The notes beneath the pieces were generated by a model. The model was not told where the DNA came from, made no database searches, and worked only from the letters and a program-made list of their open reading frames with translations. A program made the position numbers and the translations under genes. DNA of 12,541 nt from JAUWQU01 sp964605095 (GTDB taxonomy: Bacteria > Planctomycetota > Phycisphaerae > SM23-33), in contig CAZSBS010000145.1 in NCBI GenBank assembly GCA_964605095.1, positions 1 to 12,541 of the forward strand. Reading direction: 5' to 3'. The stretch's first letter is position 1. Each line of letters opens with the position of its first letter. Shown piece after piece: positions 1 to 6,300 of the stretch.

Positions 1-113
1 AGCACCTTTTCGGGCACGTCAAGCAAATCGCACAAAACCCCTTCGGCGCCGCGGATGGCGACCGCATCACCAGCGTCGAATGGCCAGTGTCTGAACGCCC
101 AAGCAACCAAAGT
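1..113. other. Window-edge stretch, possible end of a convergent gene
   Basis: No gene can be assigned with confidence. On the plus strand the frame starting at base 3 is open from the window edge to a TGA at about 181. It reads HLFGHVKQIAQNPFGAADG and onward, with mostly G or C in third codon positions over its first 30 codons. It could be the 3' end of a gene converging on, and overlapping, the hydrolase gene that ends at 114. The minus strand is also open here with similar third-position bias, so the signal is ambiguous. I recognise no family in either translation and see no obvious terminator hairpin followed by a T run. Confidence 0.25.
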
Positions 114-1148
114 CTACCGATTGCCGGGCTTCGCCGCATTGTCGGGCTTTGCCGCATTGCCGGATACAAGTGCAATCATTGAGTCGCCCATTGACTTGCC
201 TATCAGATAATAGGTTTCCCAGTTCCGCATCCAATGGTAGTCCTGCTTTGAAGGCGATTCTTCCCGCGTCCTCTGGAAGCCACGGGTCTCAACTCCAGCC
301 ACGTTGCCTTTGAACTCGGGGTACTTGTTGGCATCGCCGAGGGCAAGCTGGGCATTCATGAGCTTCTCGACCTTCGCCTTGTAACCGCCCTTAATGTCCC
401 ACCCGCCCATACCGGTATTGGCGATCACGAACGGCATCTTATCCACGCCCAGGTCTTTCCGGATATCCTTCACGAAGTTGACCATGTTCTTTTCATAGAC
501 ATCGACCGCCGGTTGACTGATGCGGTCGTTCCAGCCCTGGTGCCAGCCAAAACCGACGATCTCGTAGCCCTTGCCCGTATAGCCTGGATAGTACTTCTTC
601 AGATTGCCGGTGATCTCTTTCACATGCCTGAGGACTTCGGCGTATTGAAATCCCATGTCGCCGTCCTTCGTGGGCGTTGGGTATTTCGCCGAGCTTGGCG
701 ATAAGAAGTTGTGAGACAGCGACCTGCCGCCCCATGCGGACTTGATAATCAGCACCGGGTCTTCATAGTAGTCGCCAACAGCAAAACCGAAAGCGTATTC
801 AGGACCGATGTGGGCGTCGCTGCCTCCATACCCCGTGGTAAGCCAGCCCATCTTTTCCTTGCCCGCATAGGACAGATTCACGATCCAGACATCGTCACGA
901 ACAACAGGCTTGCCGTCTTTGTCAACAAGATGCCCGTAGGCTTTGGGATTGCTTTTGACATACGTCTCCATCGTCCCCGGGTTGCCTGTAAGCTGGCCGA
1001 ACCCAACCATATTTGACTGACCGGAAAGGATAAAGATCTTCAGCTTTCCGTCGGCCGGACAGGTCTTGCCTGCCGCTGACACCTCAGAGAGAGAGATGAA
1101 CAGCGCCGAAAACACACTCAACACCACGAACAACTTCTTTAGCGTCAT
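114..1148 (-). CDS. Secreted SGNH hydrolase, sialate O-acetylesterase (SASA)-like
   Basis: This gene encodes a predicted exported carbohydrate esterase of 344 residues. The start at 1148 is preferred over an ATG ten codons upstream because AGGAG (1156-1160) sits 7 nt before it, and because the product then begins directly with a signal peptide: K4-K5, a hydrophobic core at 6-20 and a likely cleavage near VSA-A at residue 25. Seen in the sequence: block I GQSNM at 43-47 with nucleophile Ser45, GPE at 115-117, KSAWGGRSL at 136-144, WHQGWND at 202-208, and DYH at 303-305 supplying the probable catalytic Asp and His. These match the SASA/CE6 esterase family, whose members remove acetyl groups from sugars. 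Length is usual for the family. The substrate is inferred only at the level of acetylated glycans. The C-terminus ends in a short tandem NAAKPD/NAAKPG. Transcription is co-directional with the PEP-CTERM gene, but a 500-bp gap argues against a tight operon. Confidence 0.85.
   Translation of the reverse strand: MTLKKLFVVLSVFSALFISLSEVSAAGKTCPADGKLKIFILSGQSNMVGFGQLTGNPGTMETYVKSNPKAYGHLVDKDGKPVVRDDVWIVNLSYAGKEKMGWLTTGYGGSDAHIGPEYAFGFAVGDYYEDPVLIIKSAWGGRSLSHNFLSPSSAKYPTPTKDGDMGFQYAEVLRHVKEITGNLKKYYPGYTGKGYEIVGFGWHQGWNDRISQPAVDVYEKNMVNFVKDIRKDLGVDKMPFVIANTGMGGWDIKGGYKAKVEKLMNAQLALGDANKYPEFKGNVAGVETRGFQRTREESPSKQDYHWMRNWETYYLIGKSMGDSMIALVSGNAAKPDNAAKPGNR
124..163. repeat. 18-bp tandem repeat in the 3' end of the esterase gene
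   Basis: Two 18-bp units (124-141 and 142-159) differ at two bases, and four bases of a third unit follow. They encode the repeated NAAKPD/NAAKPG tail of the esterase just before its stop codon. The units are in frame, so copy-number change would lengthen or shorten the tail by six residues without breaking the gene. Confidence 0.8.
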
Positions 1149-1653
1149 AGTTCTGCTCCTATTGGGGGCCTGTGTCATTGTCCTTTAAAGTCCCCGTGCG
1201 GCCTTCGCCCGAGAAAGTCGCCGGGGCTCCTGGACACTATTGAAACACCTTCCTTCTCGAAGTGTTCCGAAAACGTAGAATGAGCGGCCGAAGCCTTGAT
1301 GGACGGCGTGCTGTGGTCGGCAAAGAAGACCTGTCCCCCCGAAAAACCCCATCTGGCTCTTCGGATGAGACGAACAGCCCGTATCGGACCGGCGTTCGCG
1401 AGCAGAGTCGGCAAGTTCCGGAGCTGAAGCTTGATCGTTTGTGGCCAGATGTGGCCGTTAAGTGAAAGACTGGCCGCCGGGAGCGCAGACTGGTCAAGTC
1501 GGCCCAGAGCAGAATAGCCCAGCCCCCCTGCTGCTACGCCGCCACTCGCCGATGCATCCCACCGCGTTCCGGAGGTTCCGGAAGAGATCGATGATGCTAT
1601 TCACGCGGCCCTGATACCACGAAAGGCCTCAGATGGCAACCCGTCGTAAGTCC
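1149..1653. other. Intergenic region, no convincing gene
   Basis: About 500 bp between the two minus-strand genes. The frames that are open here (for example plus 1262-1465 and minus 1237-1497) have no ribosome-binding site and no recognisable family content, so I regard them as chance. In the esterase leader there is an 8-bp hairpin with one bulged base (arms 1244-1252 and 1259-1266, CTTCTC loop). One arm of a 16-bp inverted repeat lies at 1328-1343. A direct repeat GTTCCGGA occurs twice around 1563-1580. I see no clear sigma-70 promoter for the esterase gene. Confidence 0.5.
1328..1343 (+). repeat. Left arm of a 16-bp perfect inverted repeat
   Basis: GACCTGTCCCCCCGAA at this position is the exact reverse complement of bases 1679-1694. 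The two arms are separated by 335 bp that hold no convincing gene. This could be the terminal inverted repeat of a small non-autonomous element or a dispersed palindromic repeat. No target-site duplication is visible outside the arms. Confidence 0.7.
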
Positions 1654-2781
1654 TTATGGTACGGCCACGACCGAATTATTCGGGGGGACAGGTCCTCGCC
1701 TTCGCCGAATCACCGCCAGTCCGCCCAGGGCGAGGATCGCCAGCGTGGTCGGCTCGGGTATCTCCACTATGCGGAAGCCTGTGTAGCCGTCCTCGGTCGT
1801 CGGCAAGTCGTAGCCGCGCCAGTTGGAACAAAGCGTCTCGGCCCCGTCGCCGAACGACCCGCCCCGCAGGCCACGGTTGTCAGTCAGAATCACCGCCTCG
1901 TTCCACTCCCGCACGTTGCCGCCCTGGTCGAACGTGCCATACGCGCCGGGGCTGTTCTCGAACTCGCCCGCCTCGCTGCGGTAGTGCGGGGCGTCGATCG
2001 TGTATTCGGATTCCAGGAAGTTAGCGCTGTTGCCCACGTCGGGATCATTAGAGACGTTGCTTGGCGCCGAACCGCTCGCGGTTGGGTAGTCGAAGTAGTT
2101 GCCCATGGCCTCGTCGTTGGCGTGGTAGGCGGACTTGTACCACTCATCCTCCGTCGGAATGTAGTACCGCCCGCCTTCGGCGTAGCTCTTTCTCGTCACG
2201 GCCATCAGTTCCGCATCGGTCGTCGCGCCGCTTAGCAGGTACGAGCCGTCCTCGGTCGTCAAGGCACCCTGGCCGCCTTCGGTCTGGCCGTTGGTCAGCC
2301 AATTGCAATACCGCGCGGCATCGCCCCACGAGACCCAGTTGACCGGGCGGTTGGCCCAGTCCTCGGCCACTTTGTATATGTACTGTCCGGCCGAGCCCTC
2401 ACGCTTGATGTTGCAGCCAAAGGCCGATGGATCGTTGGCCGTGTCCATCATGGGATTGTAGAGCCCGTATGTGTCCTCGCTGGCGGCCACGGCGTTGAGG
2501 AAGGCCGTGTACTGCCCGGCCGTCACCTCGAACATTGCAACCTTGTACTGGTACTTAACCGCCCCGCAGACGCTCTGGGGCCCCGAGCCATGCCCGCCAT
2601 CGGCGCCAGACAGTTCCCCGAAGTTGCCCGCATTGCCCACCTGGGCCCACAGCGCCGGGTCAGACCAGTTATTCCAGTTTGCCGGCCAGGCGGCGTGTAC
2701 CTGGGCGCTGCACGGATTGCCCGCCAGAAGAACCGCCAAGACCACCCCGACCGTCACCAGCATTGCCTTCGATGCTTTCAT
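1654..2781 (-). CDS. Exported SUMF1/FGE-fold protein with PEP-CTERM sorting signal
   Basis: The 375-residue product starts at 2781, where AAAGGTG (2789-2795) lies 7 nt upstream and a signal peptide begins at once (hydrophobic 7-20, likely cleavage after CSA near residue 26). The body has the formylglycine-generating-enzyme-like fold in its usual order: FEVTAGQY 84-91, RPVNWVSWGDAARYCNWL 145-162, YYIPTEDEWYKSAYH 206-220, FDQGGNVREW 284-293, LRGGSF 305-310 and GFR 335-337. The catalytic cysteine pair of true FGE is not evident: only Cys318 lies in that region, out of register by one residue. A sulfatase-activating role is therefore unlikely, and the domain more probably serves as a C-type-lectin-like scaffold (inference). 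The C-terminus is a PEP-CTERM signal: IPEP at 341-344, a hydrophobic helix, then RRRR at 359-362. Known PEP-CTERM proteins are processed by exosortase and kept at the cell surface. Unusually, 13 residues (GPVPPNNSVVAVP) follow the arginines, and most of them come from the inverted repeat. Confidence 0.9.
   Translation of the reverse strand: MKASKAMLVTVGVVLAVLLAGNPCSAQVHAAWPANWNNWSDPALWAQVGNAGNFGELSGADGGHGSGPQSVCGAVKYQYKVAMFEVTAGQYTAFLNAVAASEDTYGLYNPMMDTANDPSAFGCNIKREGSAGQYIYKVAEDWANRPVNWVSWGDAARYCNWLTNGQTEGGQGALTTEDGSYLLSGATTDAELMAVTRKSYAEGGRYYIPTEDEWYKSAYHANDEAMGNYFDYPTASGSAPSNVSNDPDVGNSANFLESEYTIDAPHYRSEAGEFENSPGAYGTFDQGGNVREWNEAVILTDNRGLRGGSFGDGAETLCSNWRGYDLPTTEDGYTGFRIVEIPEPTTLAILALGGLAVIRRRRGPVPPNNSVVAVP
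1679..1694 (-). repeat. Right arm of the 16-bp inverted repeat, inside the PEP-CTERM gene end
   Basis: This arm is the exact inverse of 1328-1343. Read on the minus strand it forms part of the codons after the RRRR tail of the PEP-CTERM gene, and so supplies the unusual C-terminal extension. The next bases downstream (AATAATTCGG on the minus strand) carry the frame on to the TAA at 1654-1656. Confidence 0.7.
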
Positions 2782-2982
2782 ATCCCTGCACCTTTCCCAT
2801 GAATGCACGCCCCCCCGTTTGCCGGCGGGCATGCACGGCCATGCGCGCGTGCCGACAGCTACGTTGCCGAGGCCACAGCGCGCAAATACACGACAGGGGT
2901 AAAGAGGCAGGAAGGAACGAGTGAGCGAGGCTCTCGTCCTGCCCTCGCGGTAGAACCCACCGGCTCAGGCGGGCTTTGTCCT

Positions 2983-3002
2983 CTCCGCTTCCCCAAGCGG
3001 AG
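2983..3002. repeat. 8-bp stem, four-base-loop hairpin
   Basis: CTCCGCTT and AAGCGGAG pair perfectly around a CCCC loop. It sits in the leader of the minus-strand gene. Without a U tract it is more likely a leader structure or part of a repeat element than a terminator. Confidence 0.6.
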
Positions 3003-3017
3003 GTCGGAGCATCTATA

Positions 3018-3046
3018 AGTAAACACCCGACAGGGCGATCTGTCAA
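3018..3046 (-). promoter_or_regulatory. Alternative minus-strand promoter, TTGACA-17-TTTACT
   Basis: A perfect -35 hexamer TTGACA (3041-3046, minus strand) is spaced 17 bp from TTTACT (3018-3023), which matches four of six -10 positions. It would give a shorter leader than the extended -10 site just upstream. The weak -10 lowers confidence. Confidence 0.35.
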
Positions 3047-3059
3047 CATGAAAAGCGAT

Positions 3060-3068
3060 ATTATAGCA
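3060..3068 (-). promoter_or_regulatory. Extended -10 promoter element for the PEP-CTERM gene
   Basis: On the minus strand the sequence reads TGCTATAAT, a perfect -10 hexamer (3060-3065) with the TGn extension. No good -35 is present at 16-18 bp, which is tolerated by extended -10 promoters. Two direct repeats lie immediately upstream, where an activator could bind. Confidence 0.55.
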
Positions 3069-3069
3069 C

Positions 3070-3092
3070 AAAAGTGACAGAAAAAGTGACAG
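3070..3092. repeat. Pair of 11-bp direct repeats upstream of the -10 element
   Basis: AAAAGTGACAG occurs at 3070-3080 and again at 3082-3092, a 12-bp period. On the minus strand (CTGTCACTTTT) the copies occupy the -35 region of the extended -10 promoter. Tandem copies near one helical turn apart suggest a regulator site; this is inference. Confidence 0.45.
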
Positions 3093-3188
3093 AGGAAGAA
3101 TGCACAGAAAAACTGCGCCAGCAAGCGAATAATTGCGTCGGGGCATCGTCTAACATTTAGCCAGGGCGTGTTCTTGGCCGATGTTTTT

Positions 3189-3216
3189 GCCGTTAGCCGT
3201 TACTTTGTTGCCGTTA
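3189..3216. repeat. GCCGTTA heptamer repeats upstream of the giant gene
   Basis: GCCGTTA occurs at 3189-3195, 3196-3202 and 3210-3216, so the copies fall on a 7-bp grid with one slot degenerate. They lie just upstream of the putative promoter of the giant plus-strand gene and could be an operator or a chance low-complexity run. Confidence 0.4.
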
Positions 3217-3221
3217 TTCGC

Positions 3222-3250
3222 TTGGCGCACAAGCGGTTCGGATATAAGAT
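3222..3250 (+). promoter_or_regulatory. Weak candidate promoter for the giant gene
   Basis: TTGGCG (3222-3227) and TAAGAT (3245-3250) are 17 bp apart, each matching four of six consensus positions. TATAAG (3243-3248) is an overlapping alternative with 15-bp spacing. The roughly 130-nt leader that follows contains a TCTGATCAGA palindrome (3300-3309), a 6-bp hairpin (3305-3310 with 3318-3323) and another (3337-3342 with 3353-3358). Confidence 0.3.
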
Positions 3251-3372
3251 ATCGCCGGTTGACTCGCTCGTCGGCGTTGGGGTTGACCCTGGGCGGAGTT
3301 CTGATCAGAGGCACGTTCTCTGACGGAGGCGAAACGCGCGAAGCCCTTTGATTTCGCGGCCTTGTCTTAGGC

Positions 3373-3377
3373 GGGAG
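3373..3377 (+). promoter_or_regulatory. Ribosome-binding site of the giant gene
   Basis: GGGAG lies 8 nt before the ATG at 3386. An in-frame TAG at 3368-3370 closes the frame just upstream, so this ATG is the first possible start, and the site confirms it. Confidence 0.8.
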
Positions 3378-3385
3378 ATACTGAC

Positions 3386-6300
3386 ATGTCCATCGCGTCG
3401 AGTGCGTTCAAGCGTCTGCGTGGGTTGTATCGGATTGTCTTTCGGCGGATGAGGGAGCACGAGGCCAGGCTCTTTGGCGGGCTCGGCGGGCACGTCACTT
3501 CCCGCACCTGCCAACTGGAGCACCTCGAACCCCGACTTCTGCTGGATGCCTCCGGCCCGCAGATCGTAGCCCACTGGCCGGCGGGTCTGGTCCAGCCGAT
3601 CGACCATATTGACGTTACGTTCGACGAGCCCATTAACTTGTCCACGCTGGCAGCCGAGGCCGTGCTGGTCGTCCCCTCGTCGCCGGTTCGCCTGGGCGGC
3701 TACGACACCACCGGCCAGGCCCGCGGCGTGGCGCTTGCCGGCAATCTGGCATACGTGGCGGACTACAACAGCGGCTTGCAGATCATCGACATCTCCAACC
3801 CCGCCGCACCCGTGCGCCTCGGCGGCTACGATACCACCGGCAGTTCCTACGGCGTTGCCGTCGTGGGCAATCTGGCGTACGTGGCCGATGCCACCGCCGG
3901 TTTGCAGATCATCGACGTGTCCAACCCAGCCACGCCTGTACGCCTCGGCGGCTACGACACCACGGGCATTTCCCAGGGCGTGGCCGTGTCGGGCAACCTG
4001 GCCTACGTGGCGGACTTCATGATAGGTTTGCAGATCATCGACGTGTCGAACCCATCGTCGCCGGTGTTCGTGGGCACCTGCAACACCGCCGGCCTTGCGT
4101 ATGGGCTGGCCGTGTCCGGCACGCTGGCATACGTCGCGGACGGCTCGATGGGCCTGGCGATCATTGACGTGTCCACCCCGGCCTCGCCGGTGCTTGTGGG
4201 CACGTACGACACGGCCGGGACTGCCTACAGCGTGACGCTGTCGGGCAATATGGCGTACGTGGCGGATGGAACCAGCGGTCTGGCGGTAATCGACGTTTCC
4301 GACCCGTCGGCGCCGGTGCTTGTGGGCACGTACGACACGGCCGGGACTGCCTACGGCGTGGCGGCTTCCGGCAATCTGGCGTACGTGGCGGACTACATCG
4401 CCGGGTTGGAGGTTATCGAAGTATCTAAGCCGGCCGTTCCCGTGCTCGTGGGCAGCTACGACACGTCGAGCTTGGCCTACGGCGTTGCGGTTTCCGGCGG
4501 GGTGGCGTACGTCGCCGACAACACGGGCGGCTTGCAGATCATTGAGGCGGCCAAGTCCATCACCGGCGTGACGGCGGTGGATGGGACGACGTATCGCGTC
4601 AGCCTGGGCGGGGTACTGGGCAGCGGCACGTACAATGTCCGCGTGTACCCCGTGGTGGCGGACCTTGCCGGCAACGCGATGGACCAGGACGGCGACGGCG
4701 TGGGCGGCGAGTTGCCGGACGATGTGTACAATTTCTCCTTCACCGTGGATGCGACACCGCCGACGGCGCCGGCTAGTCTGGCCTTTACGGACGATACGGG
4801 CATGTCCGCGGCGGACGACTTGACATCGGATTCGGAGCTGTCGTTCACGTGGTCTGCCTCGGTGGACGCCAACGGCATTGCGCGGTACGAGCACCGGCTG
4901 GACGCCGGGGCGTGGACATCCACGACGGAGCTTTCCGCGCTGGTGCCCGTCACCGCCGGCCAGCACACGTTCGAGGTCCGCGCGGTGGATGGGGCAGGCA
5001 ACCCAAGCCCTGCGACCTCCCTGGCCGTGACGGTGGACCTGACGGCCCCCGCGGCGCCGACTGGGCTGGCGATCAATGGGTCGGTTCTGTCGTGGTCGGC
5101 CGACGACGACGCCAACGGCATCTGGAAGTACCAATACCGCGTCAACGGCGCCGATTGGATCGACAGTGAGGCCTCGCCGGTGGATACGGGCATGCCGGTT
5201 GGATCGGGCGCCGTGCTTGACGTTCGCGCCGTGGACCGCGCCGGCAACGCCGGGCCGTTGGCCACCGTCCAGCAGCCGGACTACGGCCCGAGAGTGGTCA
5301 GCCATTCGCCAGCCGGCGCTCTGCAGCACACAACAGACCGTATTGACATAACGTTCAACGAGCCTATTGACCCGGCCACGTTCACACTTGCGGATGTGTC
5401 AGTCGGGCTCGTTGCGCCGTCGGAGGTTGGATATTACGACACCCCGTCCAGTGCCTACAGGGTAGAGGTCGTCGGCACGCTGGCATACGTTGCGGATTAC
5501 GGATCAGGATTGCGGATCATCGACGTGGCTAACCCGGCAGCGCCTGTCCTGTTGGGCTATTATGACACACCGGGGGTTGCTAAGGACGTTGAAGTTGTTG
5601 GCACATTGGCGTATGTGGCGGACGGAAGCACCGGCTTGGTGATTGTAGATGTATCGAACCCTTACGCGCCCGTTCAGGTAGGCTACTGCGACACGCCAAT
5701 CTCGGCTAATGCCGTCGATGTTGTCGGCGATTTGGCGTATGTGGCTGAAAATCAAGGATTCCGCATTATAGATGTTTCCAACCCGGCCTCGCCTGTTGAG
5801 ATTGGTTATTACTTTCAGCAAGCTGCCGTATTTGGCATCCAGGTTGTCGGAAAGCTGGCATACCTGGCAGACATGGCATCCGTGCAGATTATGGATGTAT
5901 CGAACCCAGTTGCGCCGGTTTTTGTCGGAATAGCATACCTATCGAATATGGTGCAGGAAGTGCAGGTAGTCGACAATATCGTATATGCTGCCACCAGTTT
6001 TGGCGGGTTGATTATAATCGATGCTGCAAACCCGGCCAATCCCGTACAAGTGGGCCAGTATGACGAGGGGAAGGGGTACAGCTATGGCCTTGATGTGGTT
6101 GGAAATGTCGTATACTTAACCAGGCAAAGTGCGGGTCTGCAAATCATAGATGTCTCGAATGTTGCCAACCCGGTGAAAGTAGCATCCTACGAGCCTCAGA
6201 TCCCCCTCCATGATGTCCAGGTCATTGGGACATTGGCTTATGTGGCTGCGGAGAATTACGGGTTGCGGGTCGTTCGGGTGGGTCAGAACCCGATGCAAAT

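Larger units (their letters stand above)
2782..3059 (-). other. Long structured 5' leader of the PEP-CTERM gene
   Basis: About 270 nt separate the likely promoter from the start codon, with no good coding frame. Hairpins visible on the transcribed strand include an 8-bp GC-rich stem with a four-base loop (arms 2983-2990 and 2995-3002), a six-pair stem with one G-T pair around 2957-2974, and GACAG/CTGTC near 3030-3045. None is followed by a T run, so they are not classical terminators. I could not match the leader to a riboswitch class I know. It may instead be part of a dispersed intergenic repeat. Confidence 0.4.

Noticed and set aside
1059..1061. Possible lipoprotein cysteine (Cys30) in the esterase
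   Set aside because: The residues before it (AAGKT) do not form a lipobox. A signal peptidase I site after VSA fits better.
1262..1465. 67-codon plus-strand frame between the two minus-strand genes
   Set aside because: No ribosome-binding site, no recognisable domain, and it contains one arm of the inverted repeat. It is likely chance.
1633..2235. 200-codon plus-strand frame
   Set aside because: It lies antisense to the PEP-CTERM/FGE-like gene, which has coherent family motifs. This frame has none.
2669..3124. Minus-strand frame with a hydrophobic Cys/Phe-rich start resembling a signal peptide
   Set aside because: It overlaps the promoter and leader and runs into the start of the PEP-CTERM gene in another frame. 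No ribosome-binding site or family match is visible.
3305..5329. 674-codon open frame on the minus strand, and similar long minus-strand frames at 6116-7228, 7970-8737, 9617-10663 and 10892-12166
   Set aside because: They are antisense to the giant gene. Their translations are low-complexity, Arg/His/Val-rich and mirror the 126-nt repeat period, as expected from GC-biased codons read backwards. The sense strand gives clear LVIVD and Ig-like domains.
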